64,000 nt of DNA. Source: Paguma larvata (lineage: Eukaryota; Chordata; Mammalia; Carnivora; Viverridae). This document shows positions 1-11,603 of this stretch, one piece after another. The DNA is taken from assembly GCA_030068075.1 (NCBI GenBank), contig CM057825.1, positions 83,467,123 to 83,531,122 of the forward strand, in the 5' to 3' direction. Both the position numbers and the translations under genes were made by a program. The stretch's first letter is position 1, and each line of letters starts with the position of its first letter. The notes below the pieces were generated by a model, which had not been told where the DNA came from, did not search any database, and was given only the letters and a program-made list of their open reading frames with translations.

Positions 1-1683
1 CTCTGGTAATGATTCATAAAAATCTGGCTTGAAATGATTTAAGTTTTTTTTGGAAGTGTGATATCAATTCTTCTCATTTTTCAGATTTCACAAATTACAA
101 TAGAAAATTCTAATTATTTAGCAACATAATTAATCCGACCTAAGAGGATTTTTTTCCTAATGTAACATAGAGATGATGGTTGTACATAGTTACAATGAGC
201 TATCTTTTCATTTTCATACTGATAAACTACCTAAGAATTGCAATTTTTATATGTAACTCTTCATAATGTATGTTTGGATTTCTCTGTTTAAAGTCTATTG
301 TTTTCTATTAGAGTCCTAGTTTATAGAAAATGAAATCTATCACTTAATATTCTATTGAATATTGAAATGAACATATGTAAGAGCAAATAGATGAGGAAGA
401 TGAGTAATATCTCAGGATCTGTAGCCATCAGGCTGTGCAAAAATCATAATATATTTCTACTTTTCTTTTGGTATAGTCAGATGTTTCAACAGAAGTAACA
501 ACAAGGTATTAAAAAACACAACTTCTCTTGTCTTTAAATAACACATGTAGCTCAATTTATACATCCAGATAAGATTTATAGTTCTCTATACTTACATTTT
601 GGTTTTGCCTTTTCTAAATTAAATTGGGTCTTCAAACAATTTACACACCAATTTTTTTTATATTTTTATTTTATTTCTTTATTTATTTTTTACCCTGTGG
701 AAAAAAAACTTCAAAGAGCTTTAGGGCCAGACATCCTTCTTAATTACTAGACAATTGAACAATCAAGCTCTAACCACTGGAAGCTAGTGGCTGAATGTGA
801 GACTGATTTTAATATATTTATTTTTAGAGAAACTAATATAAAACTGATGGCAGGTAGAAAGAGGATAAAAGAGTCCCTGACTGCTTCAGCAACTATGTAT
901 AAAAAGCATTTGGAAAAGGGGTAATTAAGTCAATTGCACCTTTGTCTCCATATAAATTCAATTTTCTGTTTCAGTTTGAGAATAAAGTTTTTAGTACTTA
1001 TATATCTCCTGCCCCTGGGGGGTGAACCCCACCTAACAAATAAGAAAGTAATTTTTCAGTTTGATGTAATGTAGCTGGAAACCCCTCTTCTAAAATGACA
1101 GCAACCACATAGAAAATCCGAGGTAGACCTGATGACTTTTAAGGCTGTGTTGAGGCCACCTCCAAAATCTAGCTCTTCACTATAAGACGCCTATGTGGGT
1201 TCTTTCTCTTCTGTTCCTCAGCACATTCAATGACCAGCTCCATTTTTTGCTACCACTCCACTACTAACCTAGTAAATCCTATGTATGACTAATCTCCATT
1301 AACCTCCATCTGCGAGATGATTTCTTACGTGTATACATACAAATGACAACCTGGTTTAAAAAAAAAAAAAAAGCTGAATTTACTTTAATTAGCTTTTGAA
1401 TTTTTTTTTAAAACTCATCATATAATTGCATTAGTGTTCTAGTTGTTGGAACACGATTTCGTTCGAAACTGTTTAAACTGAAAATAATCTTTACCAGGAA
1501 GTTTGTTAATTTTCTTCAAGTATTCTGGAAAAGCATAGAAGGTTTCAAATCGATATAAAGCATATTTATTATTTGGATTTTAACCACTGTAAAGTATGTA
1601 TCTGGTTATTAAGTCTCATGACCACAATCTATTCATCTGTGCTACAGGAAAGTTTAATAAGAAGGATAATTTAAGCATTTTTC
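1..1683. other. Unassigned AT-rich non-coding sequence
   Basis: No gene, exon or confidently named repeat is visible. The stretch is AT-rich, with T-rich runs around 649-690 and an A-run near 1358-1372. ORFs on both strands are very short. Confidence 0.6.
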
Positions 1684-1830
1684 TCTAATCCTGACCACAG
1701 TTCTACAAGGTAAGTATATTACTCTTAATTTACCAGTGAGGAAATGGAGGCTGAGTTGGATGGAGCATGCCCAAGGTTATAGTAGTAAGTAGGCAGAGCC
1801 CAAATTGAATGAAATCCAGACCTTCCAGCT
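1684..1830 (-). repeat. MIR SINE fragment (antisense)
   Basis: Read on the minus strand this follows the MIR core: a 'cagagccc' segment, a stretch like 'acttaccactataaccttgggca', then 'tcctcactggtaaattaagagt' in place of the usual 'tcctcatctgtaaaatggg'. It is diverged, as expected of a repeat that predates placental mammals. It carries no TSD and no function is implied. Confidence 0.7.
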
Positions 1831-2370
1831 CCTCAGCTATGTTCTTTGGAGCCTACTGGACTGCTGGCATGAGGGACAGTCAGTCAATTCTCCTTAACAA
1901 TGACTTATTAGGACCAGTGAGTCAGCGCTCAGAGGAGTTCTCCACTAAAATAAGTTTGAAAGAGCCCCAGAGAGTTGGCCCAAGGGGGCCTTCAGCATTT
2001 AGGGAAAGCTCAAAGCCAGGCAGGCATTGTGTGGGATGATTTCCTAAGATGTCGTTCTTTAACTGTTTGGACATAAGAAATACAAGAAAATTTTAAAAGC
2101 CAAATAACACTTATTGAATATGTAAGCCCACCTTTGCTTTCTTCCTCTTTACTAATCTAACAAGATATTAAGAGAAAAATTACCGAGTAAAAAAATATAA
2201 CTTAAAACAGAGATCAGCAGCTAGCAGCCTGTGACCTAAAATCAAGCCAGTGGTTTTGTTTCCCTAACACAAAGATTTTCTTTTTCCCAATTAGTTTCAA
2301 AGCTTTAAAACAGGATATTTTTCCATAAAATTCCAGATTTCTGGTTCCTCTTAAGAATTTAGGAAATCTG
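1831..2370. other. Unassigned non-coding sequence
   Basis: Nothing recognisable was found between the MIR and the L1. A 76-codon ORF at 1809-2039 begins inside the MIR and resembles no known protein. Confidence 0.5.
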
Positions 2371-3775
2371 GAGGCAAAAATATACAATAGAAAAAAGACA
2401 GTCTCTTTAATAAATGGTGCTGGGAAAACTGGACAACTGCATGCAAGAGAATGAAACTGGACCACTTTCTGACACCATACACAAAAATAAACTCTAAATG
2501 AATTAAAGACCTACATGTGAGACCTAAAACCATGAAAATCTAGAGGAGAACAGAGGCAATAATTTCTCTGACACCGGTCCTAGCATCATATTTCTAGATA
2601 TGTCTCCTGAAGCAGGGCAAACAAAAGCAAAAACAAACTATTGTGACTTCACCAAAATAAAAAGTTTTTGCACAGTAAAGAAAACAGTCGACAAAACAAA
2701 AAGGCAGCCTACTGAATGGGAGAAGATATTTGCAAAGGATATTTCCAACAGGGGTTAATATCCAAAATATATAAAGAACTTCTACAACTCAGTACCAAAA
2801 AACAAAGAACGCAATTAAAACATGAGCACAGGACATGAATAGACACTTTCCCAAAAAGACATCCAGATGGCCAACAAATACAGGAAAAGATGCTCACTAT
2901 CACTAATCATCAAGGAAATGCAAATCAAAACCACCATGAGATATCAATCATACCTGTCAGAGTGACTAAAATCAGGAAGACAAGAAATGCAAGTTGGCAA
3001 GGATGAAAAAATGAACACTTACACACTGTTGGTGGGAATACAAATTGGTACAACCACTGTGGAAAACAGTGTGGAAGTTTCTCAAAAAATTAAAAATAGA
3101 AATACTATGTGATCCAATAATTCCCACTGGGTATTTACCCAAAGAAAATGAAAACACTAATTCCAAAAGCTATATGCAGCCCTATGTTCACTGTAGCATT
3201 ATTTACAAATAGTCAAAATATGGAAGCAATTGATAGACAAATGGATAAAGAAGATGTGGTATGCACACACACACACACACACACGTCCGTGTACACGTAT
3301 TACGCAGGCATGAAAAAGGATGAACTCTGCCATTTCCAACAATATAGATGAACCTAGAAGTATTACACTAGGTGAAATAAGTCAGACTGGGAAGTACAAA
3401 TACCATATGATTTCACTTATATGTGGAATCTAAAAACAAAACAAAACAAATGAATGACCAAACAAACAAACAAAAAACTGAATCAGACCTATAAATACAG
3501 AGAATAAACTGATGATTGCCAGAGGGAAGGAGGGGATGGGCAAAAATGGGTGAAGGGGAGTGGGAGACAGAGGCTTCTAGTTATGGGATAATGAGTCATA
3601 AGGATGAAGGCACGGCAGAGGGAATATAGTCAATGATATTGGAATAGTGTGTGGTGACAGATGGTAGCTGCACTTGTGGTAAGCATAGCATAACTTACAG
3701 AGAAGTTGAATCACTAGGTGTACAACAGAAATTAATGTAATATTTTACATCAACTAGACTCAAAAACTTTTTTTA
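2371..3775 (+). mobile_element. LINE-1, 5'-truncated (ORF2 3' end plus 3' UTR)
   Basis: The segment opens with the hallmark wording of the L1 ORF2 C-terminal region ('aataaatggtgctgggaaaactgga'-like at about 2410). It continues through 'gggagaagatatttgcaaa', 'aaccaccatgagatatca' and 'ttggtgggaatacaaattgg'. It then enters a 3' UTR with 'atatgatttcacttatatgtggaatct'. The reading frame is broken by indels and stops, so no reverse transcriptase could be made. The copy is truncated at the 5' end, and I could not find a clear target duplication. A (CA)n tract has grown inside it at 3263-3284. Confidence 0.93.
3263..3284. repeat. (CA)n microsatellite
   Basis: Eleven uninterrupted CA units lie inside the L1 3' region and are flanked by ordinary L1 sequence. 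Confidence 0.95.
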
Positions 3776-3847
3776 AGGTATTTAGGAGACCTCTCTTCCC
3801 CATAGCCATATCTGAGCAATTGACTGGAGCAGAATGCATTTCATTCA

Positions 3848-4072
3848 TTTTTTTATTTTTTAAAGTTTATTTATTCTGAGAAAGAGAGAGAGCTCATACA
3901 CATGCATGAGCAGAGAAGGAGCAGAGAGAGAAAGAGAGAGAGAATCCCAAGAAGGCTCCACACTGTCAGCACGGAGCTCCATGTGGGGCTCAATCCTAAG
4001 AACCGTGAGATCATGACCTGAGCCAAAATCAAGAGTCGGACGTTTAACCAACTGAGCTGCCCAAGAGCCTCT
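3848..4072 (-). mobile_element. CAN-SINE (SINEC, tRNA-Lys derived), antisense
   Basis: Read on the minus strand it has the tRNA-like head with 'agctcagttggttaaacgtccgac' and 'gctcaggtcatgatctcacggtt'. A 'gtgctgacagtgtggagcc' body, a CT-rich stretch and an A/T-rich tail follow. A short possible target duplication, 'tcattca', flanks it (about 3841-3847 and 4072-4078). The 71-codon ORF across it is incidental. Confidence 0.93.
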
Positions 4073-4079
4073 CATTCAA

Positions 4080-7000
4080 GTTTAGAGAATCCGTAGTCTA
4101 TCCGGCTATCATTACCCCCTCCCTCCCATCCCCTCTCAAAATGTTCAGGTAGGTTACTCACTTGTACCCTCTACGGATTTGTGTGTGTGAGCGCTTGTCT
4201 GAAACATTTGTAGGATCCTTAGATGAGTGATCCAGGCTCACCTTCACACAGGCTCTTTGCCCTGGGCTCTGATGCCCAGCTTCTCTTGCACCAACACCAA
4301 GGGCTCTCCATGATGTTGGGGAAAGCTCATGAAAGAGTAAGAAGTGGGTTATATCAGGGAAGTAAAATTTAGCTTTGAGTAATTCATGCTTCCTTACAAA
4401 CAAGCTGCCATTACTCTCTCCCTCCCAATTTTCTAGCGCAGAAGCTGAAACTAAGAAGCTTGGTTTGATTCCAGAACAGCAAAGGATGTCTCCACAGGCA
4501 CCATCTTTCCCGGTAGGAGCAGCAGGCTGGTAAAGTAACCTGCCAATTCTCAGCGACTCTCCGGACTCCCTTAGGCAGGACCTGGGGCTAAACTAAGCAA
4601 CAAATGGGGAGATACTCTGCTCAGAAAGAGATTCCCTGGTTGTGTTCCTCTCCTTTTCTCCATTCTCATCGTAAAGCCCCCCATGACTTTCCCCACTCAT
4701 CCAGAGTTTTGAAAGAGAGCAAACACTCAGAAACAATTAGCAGGTGATTTTGAGTCATTACCTGCCTGCCACGCTAATTACTAGCCATTACCTGCCAGCA
4801 GCACGCAGTTTTTGTACAGTTTGTGAGACACGGGAAGCATCTACTTAACCAGAAGGATCATTTTTCTTGGAGTAAAGAACCCCAGCATGGGCAGCCCCGG
4901 CCGGTGCCTACCAGTGTTAGGTAAGGATCGGCTGGTGCTCATTCTGTAAAGATTACCTTGAAGATGTACACACACGCATCTTGCATGGAAAAGGCCAAAG
5001 GGACATCTATAGTCTCCATTTGCTTCAAATTTCATATCGTTATATACTAAGGGGGAAAAACCCACAAATCCCATTTTGCAGTTTCCCTACTAAAACGACT
5101 CTGGAAACGTAGAAAATACAGAGTGAACACAACTGTATCACGTTAAAAGTGCATTTTATAATAAATCTGGGTTTAGATGGCCATCTATTATTGCCCATCA
5201 AAAAGATAAACTTCCACCGCAATCCTAATTTCCACTTGCAGAAAGGGTATTGCTAATGTCTGTAAATTCTGCACGTCTCAATTAAATGAAGGTCCATCAA
5301 AAAATGTCATTTCTAATCCATACTGTATATAAATTGTGACACAATGGATAATTAAAAATTTTAATGCTTCTCGGTTACTTTTTAAATTATAAAGAGCCCC
5401 GTTCTACTGCTTTCACTTTAATTTTATGTTATCATGCGCCAGTCTCAGCAAAACAAACATGGGAATTTATAGCATTTAATTCACATAATTAAAACCCCAT
5501 TCTTTTACTCTTCTGAGCCTTGGCAATGAACACAAGACATACCAGGTATGTATGTCACTCACTGTATTTTGCCTGAACTTTGAGGATAATTTACAGGATT
5601 TTCCAAAACGACATTTCCTTTTTATTCAGCAGCTTGAACATAAAGACAGAACACTCTTCTGACTGCAAATATCGCAATTACACCAAGTTACGCTTTGACA
5701 CTGTTACCACAGGCAAGTGGCCAAAGAGCATCCACAGTCAAAATATCCAAGCAAGTTAACAAGCTCCCTTTACTGTCTACAGAGCGGGAGAAGAAAGGGA
5801 ATCCAACCCCTGAGAGATGTTAAAATGAAGGAGAAAAAAGCTGTTGGTGTTTGTTAAAGAAAATGGTGTGTCAGTGTCTTGGGCTGATCAAGGTGGCGAA
5901 TCTGAGGCCCTGACAGATGCCCAGGCCTACGTTTGACAGGAAGCCTTTTTCCGGGTCAGATCTGCTTTGATGATCTCAACTAATGAATGACTCCGGTCTG
6001 CAAGCCCACGCGTTGGAGCTACACCTTGCTTTCATGGTTTGGCCATGCCAGTCTGCCCTCCCTCTGTCCTCCCTCTCCCTCGTCCCTTGTAAGAGTGCAT
6101 TTTGCCTCCTCTTTTTTTCAGTTCCATTTTATAAAATATCGCCACATTTACCACACAGAAGACATCGAAACTAATTAAGTAAACTCCGAAGAACTATTAC
6201 AAATCATTTTGCTTCAGCCAGAGATATCGGATTTAATTAGGTGATCCGTGTTGATGGAGTACAAAAACAAAAGCTATCTCCTGTTTGAAAAGGTTCAGGC
6301 CCTATAGAGACCCAGTCTTCCCACTATGACACAAATAATAATTGAGCACTTCTTTAAAAAAAAAAAAAAAGGCAGGCATGAAAAGAGTTTTCTGTTGGAG
6401 ACAAAAGCTTTCAACTAAGGTTTGTTTTCTCTTTTAGCCAGGTGATTTAAAAACAAAAACACCCTACACCATATACAGAGAAATAGCTAAGACCTACATT
6501 GATATCGTCCCCATGACACAGAATATAAAGGGGTTCTAACAAGCATAATTTTTGCAAGCGATTAATCAAAATCTATTTAGCCAGTCATCTTCAATAATTA
6601 TCACCAGACTTGCTTAAGAGAACAATGAAAACAGTTCATTTTCCCCAGGTTACCCATCAGATAACATCTTTTCTTCAACATGCAAAACAAAGGGCTCAAG
6701 TTTAAAGTTAATATAACTGTTACAAAATGTGAATTTTAGTGTGATGATTTGTTGCTCATAAGAACAGGGGAAAAGAAACCTGAGATTCTATGTGGTCCCA
6801 CGTCGAGCGCAGTATCGCGGACTAACATGAACCGTATTTCTATCATTCACTTGGGAACACGTGATTTTGATATATTGGCAATAAATAATATAAGATGGGG
6901 TAATTATTTTTGAATCAGTCTTTATCATGAATTAGTTGTCAATCTCCAATACACAGACATGTTGGATTTTAAAAGCAGGTGGTCTTCTTTCCAAACACAG

Positions 7001-9690
7001 TTTACCTTTACTAGACTCTTCAGTAGATCAGAAGCTGAAAATGTGATGCCATTTTTTAAATTTTTCCACCACAGACTTATGACCGCCAAACTTCTTAGGA
7101 CGATGAAAAGTCGTCATTATAGTCTTGACTCTTTCTCTTACGCACATGCACACAGAAACACACACGTAGAGATTACGAAGAAACACAAACATATATTGGT
7201 TTCCATATGATAAAGAGTAGATCTCTTTTGATTCTAAACCGTATTTATGGTTTGAAGCAGCTCTGCAAAATGGCTTTTTTATATGCTGTTGTTAAACAAT
7301 TTTCCTGGAATTTCTATCCAACAAACGCACATAACTTTATATGGCGGAATAGCCTTAAAGCAAGCCTGAAATAGCCGTGCAAGTTACCAAAAAGGCCAAT
7401 GCAATATTTCCCGAGTTTAAGTACACCTCCAAATTCCTTTCTTTAGCTCCTAAAATGTTGAAAGGAAAATAATTCCCTACGTTGGCATTTAAATGGTACC
7501 GTTCCATGTGAAAAGAGTTACTAAGACATTTGTTGGAAGTCAACAAAAATAATTTGGACATATTTTGAACTTATTTTATCTGACTCCTCGACATTTAATT
7601 TGGTGTGAAAAACGGCAACGGTCGAAAACAGATGTTAAGGGGCCAAGTATACAGCAGAGGTCAAAACAAACATAAAACACCACTTCCATTTCTAAAAGAG
7701 GGGAAAAAAAATGATTCCTCCAGCAACAGGTTCTATGTTCAACCTGCTTTTTTATTGTTCTGCTTGGGATATCTGTAGCCTGCACAGTGCAGTGCTGTCT
7801 GCTGTACGGCAATACCTCTCAGCACTGGTAATTTAAGACTTTCTTCTCTGTAATACACTGAACCATCATAACCTGTCTCTTCCCATTTAGTTTAACCTAC
7901 AACCACCACATACTGATTTGGCTGTGTGTGGCTTTTTCTATTGCCATTTATTACTCTGCTCGACTCCTGAAATTCTGTTTGCAATTTAAGGCCACAAATT
8001 AGAAGCGTAAGTCATCTGTTTCCTATAATCCCCCTGTCAGGACTGGAATCACATTTGGAGCTCAGCACTGAATCTGGGCCTGGGCCCTTACAGACTTTCT
8101 GATTGGCTGGCCTCTCTAAAAGCTGCAGTGGACTAAATAAAATGCTCTGGAAAATAGAGCTTTTTACCCTCCCCTCCCCAAGAAAGAGGATGAAAGCAAA
8201 GAAATCGAGTTTCAAATATTTTTCTTCTCCCTTACGTAATTCTCAGGTCAACTGTTACAATGGTGGGTTGTTGGTTTGTGGGGTTTTTCCCCCCCCAATA
8301 AATAGCACAGCTGAATATTATTCTTTAAGGACAAAATGCTAATTATTAAAGATTCCATGTGAAAGAAAAGTGGAATCCTGCTTCAACCGGCTATGTATTT
8401 TTGCCGCATATGGAAGATCTTTTCTAAGTCCTGCCATATTTCCTACAAAACACATTTTTTAATATTGCAGATTTTTTATATTGTAGATTAATTAGCTGGG
8501 TATTTTTTAACAGTGTCATAGATCTTTTGCTAAACTAAAAATCTATGACATCCTAATCCACTCATTCTACCACGCTTTCCCTTTTAAAGTATTTTGGCAA
8601 ATCTCACTATCCCCAGATTTTATAGAAAGTTTTCAAGAAATCAAATACGAAATTAGTTTATCCCTTTAAAACACATTTTTCCTTTAAATAACGTAAGCGT
8701 TTCAAAAATTTGGGGATATGACTTTCCTTCTTTCCTTTTGTTCCTCGGTTCATTTTAACAGATTTCCAACTCTCCCTGCTGTGGCTGGAGACTCTTTCGG
8801 CATTTTGTATTTTAAAATATTTCCATTTTCTTTCCGTTATACTTTCGGTGCGCAACATACCAGATTACACATCAAAGATGGCAAGATACAAAATACCAAT
8901 GGAAAGAAACACCGACTAGCAGTGTCTAAAACCATACCCTGAGTTCTCAGCGCAATTGTGAACTGCCCCTGGGCTTTAAAAAATCGTTAGTTAACAGGAG
9001 TAATGTCCAACAGCCTGACTCATGTATATTAATCTACTTTAGTAGCTATACCTAGGCCAAAAGGTTGGAAATAAATGGATCAATATTAGATGAATGCCCC
9101 AAAAGCAGAGTTTGGATTTCAGCAGAAAACAGAATTCAACTGGGAAAAGTATGTATGCGGTGCAAGCTAAATTTTAGCCAAAAATAAAAATTAAGGTAAA
9201 TATTAGTAATAATAAATGATTTTAAGAAAAACAAAAGAATTTAAAGAGACACAAAAGAATTCAAAAGTTAAACCATTTTAAAGGTATATGATTATTTACA
9301 GAACCACTTCTGGAAATGTTTTGTGCTCCTATAACTTAAATTTGGTTTCCTTTCTTTTTTTTTTTAACATCAGTTTTTGCAGGCTGGTAGTCTATAGTGT
9401 GGCCTGTGATGTCTGGTAATTTAAAAGAAACAAAGGAGGAAAACTCGCCAAGACATTGAGGTTTCAAAAAAAAAAAAAGAAAAAAACAAATAGCTACTGT
9501 ACATGCGCACTCTATTTTCTAGGTTTTTTTCAACTATACTTTCTGTGTTGCAGATTTATTTAATAAACAAATGCATCTTCTGGGCCCATAATACACAAAT
9601 GCATGCTCCTGTTAATTCATTTACAGAATGCGCCATGATGGCCCCTGAGCAAAAGAGCAATCTTGTTATAATGAATGTGTACTATTCTTA
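4080..9690. other. Repeat-poor block, candidate conserved regulatory cluster
   Basis: No SINE, LINE or LTR was recognised in more than 5.5 kb, which is unusual given SINE density elsewhere in the window. CpGs are retained in many places and TAATTA/TAATTAG-type homeodomain cores recur (4735-4740, 4775-4780, 6234-6240). CAGGTG/ACCTG E-boxes also occur (4741-4800). No exon with convincing splice sites and coding character was seen. Regulatory function is an inference from repeat exclusion and motif content. Confidence 0.45.
4735..4800. promoter_or_regulatory. E-box / homeodomain motif cluster (putative enhancer core)
   Basis: Within 66 bp there is CAATTAG, then CAGGTG (4741-4746), an 11-bp direct repeat CATTACCTGCC (4756-4766 and 4786-4796, spaced 30 bp), and TAATTA (4775-4780) between the two copies. 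CAGGTG/ACCTG is the core bound by ZEB/SNAIL-type and bHLH factors, and TAATTA is a homeodomain core. The spaced repetition is seen directly; binding is inferred. Confidence 0.3.
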
Positions 9691-10065
9691 ATAAGCACAC
9701 TGTAGCAACGACCCGCACTGCACACAAAAGCACACCCAAACCATTTGGTTTGTTCCCAGAGCTCGGACACCAGCACCACTATTAAATAGCTGTGCGCTGG
9801 GAGAGCAATCCAGTATTGGCATGCAAATGAGCGCACGAAGAGGCCAGATGCTGCTCTTTAGAAAGGAAAAGTGCCTCAGCTCAAATTTGGTGGTAGTGGG
9901 GGAGAGAACCTGGGCATGTTGCAAGGGCAGGGCAGTTAGGAGACAGTGCTCTATTCTATTTCTGACGAGGGAGGGGGGAGCCGCCAGTGGGATGTACCTA
10001 GGACGAATGAACTGAACTTTCTGCAAACATGGGAGCACTGAAGCACTCGGTTTTTTCCATGGGGC
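9691..10065. promoter_or_regulatory. Repeat-free block with POU octamer (putative regulatory)
   Basis: It contains a perfect octamer ATGCAAAT at 9821-9828 and is more GC-rich than its surroundings. Nearby CpGs sit in 'gcgcacgaag' and 'gacgaggga'. Open frames on both strands (up to 116 codons at 9688-10038, minus) resemble no protein I know. Enhancer function is inferred only. Confidence 0.25.
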
Positions 10066-10085
10066 CCGAGAGATTGCCCACCATG

Positions 10086-10124
10086 TTTTTGGTTTTGTTT
10101 TTTTGTTTTGTTTTGTTTCTTTGG
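10086..10124. repeat. T-rich (TTTTG)n-like simple repeat
   Basis: The run consists of TTTTG and longer T blocks. No element body adjoins it on either side, so it may be the tail of something lost. Confidence 0.75.
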
Positions 10125-10810
10125 GTTCTTTAGGTCTTCCTTTCAGGTCCAGAATGATGACTCTTGTATTGAAAACTTCATCTCCGCTTTTTTAAGTTGA
10201 CACTATTCATGAGAGTTCAATGATTCTCGAAAGCTTTATCATTTTGATTAAAATATGAGGTTACTGAAAAGAACGTGAAAAAAATTTTTTCCAGATTAGC
10301 TCATCGTGTATGATATTTATCTGTGTTTGGTGAGCTTTCATAATTTGTAGGGGGCATATGACCCATTAGTGACTGCCTTTATCTTATCATAACATTTTAC
10401 TGCCTTGAGGACAGAGTAGGAGGAAAGCCAGTACTCAAGAGACTGAGACCGGCCTTGCAACAACTTTGGTAGACTGTGTTTCAAACAGAATCAGGACATG
10501 GTTTTGCCTGTTGGCTCATTTTTCATTTTCTCTTCCTCTCAGTGTTTAGGGAGTCATTGATTCATCTGATTTCTTGAAGATAGTAGGAGATGAGAAGGAT
10601 TGAAGTCATGGGCATGTATTTTGAGAAAAGGACTAAGGAAAAAACAGCAAAAACACCCAAACATAGTAAAATTCATGAGGGTAGATAACAGGATTCCTGT
10701 GACGCTGCTAATTAAAATATACAAGTGTAATATGCCTCCTTTATAATAATGGCACTTGAGGACAGGAGCTTCCTCTACCCTCATTATTAATCATGTAATA
10801 ATAGCGTTCA
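10125..10810. other. Unassigned non-coding sequence
   Basis: No named repeat or gene is visible. Short ORFs only. Confidence 0.5.
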
Positions 10811-10960
10811 TCATGTAATTCCAATAAACATGTATTGAATACCTACTATAGGCTGGATGCCACTCAAAGCTCTAAGAAGAGTCATAAGTCATGGGAAATA
10901 AAATGGAAATGGCCAAATCTACACATTAAACTTCCTGATCATGGGTTATTAATTATAACC
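10811..10960 (-). repeat. LINE-2 3'-end fragment (antisense)
   Basis: The wording 'ccaataaacatgtattgaatacctactataggctggatgccact' is a diverged complement of the L2 terminal sequence (usually 'agtgcctggcacatagtaggcgctcaataaat'). The distal part is weakly defined. Confidence 0.6.
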
Positions 10961-11154
10961 CATCATAACCAAATCGTATATCCAGAAATACTAACTTTAG
11001 TAAAAATAGAATTGACGTAAAGCTATCCAGTGAGATTATATCAATTTTTTTCTTAGTTGATTATAACAGTCTCTAAATTTCTGAGCAGTCCTTTTCTATT
11101 AGTCAAGTGGTCCATAAAATTCATCCAAACATTAATAAATATGTACTCAGCACC

Positions 11155-11603
11155 ATATCAGTTTCCTAGGGCTGCCTAGGTAACAAAGGATCACAAATTG
11201 ACTGGCTTGAAACAACAGAAATGTATTCTCTCATAGTTCTGGAGGCTAGAAATCCAAAATCAGTGTGTTGGCCCGGCCACAGTCCCTCAGAAACCTCTAA
11301 AGGATGATGCTTCTAGGCCTCTTCCAGCTCCTGATAGCCCCAGGTGTTCCTTGGCATTTGGCCTGCCCAGCTTCAATCTCTGTTTCTGTCTTCATCTAGC
11401 CATCTTCCCTCTAGACCTCTGTGTCTCTTCTCTTTTTATAGACACCAGTCACGTTGGATTAGGGCCCATCCTAATTCACTATCATCTCCTTTTATCCTGA
11501 TTACATCTGGAAAGACCCTATTTCCAAATAAAGTAACCCTCATATGTACAGGGAGTTAGGACTATCACATATTTTAGGGGGGACACGTTCAACCCATTAT
11601 AAG
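11155..11603 (-). mobile_element. MaLR LTR (MLT1 family), antisense solo LTR
   Basis: On the plus strand it reads as the complement of an MLT1 LTR: 'tttcctagggctgcc', 'cttgaaacaacagaaatgtattctc', 'tctggaggctagaaatcc', 'ggattagggcccatcctaat' and 'gaccctatttccaaataaagt'. It ends near 'ggggggacacgttcaacccat'. It is close to full LTR length. No internal region is attached, so it is probably a solo LTR. This is an ancient, inactive endogenous element, and ORFs over it are incidental. Confidence 0.85.

Noticed and set aside
2371..3775. Active L1 retrotransposon
   Set aside because: Lacks 5' UTR, ORF1 and most of ORF2, and carries many frame breaks.
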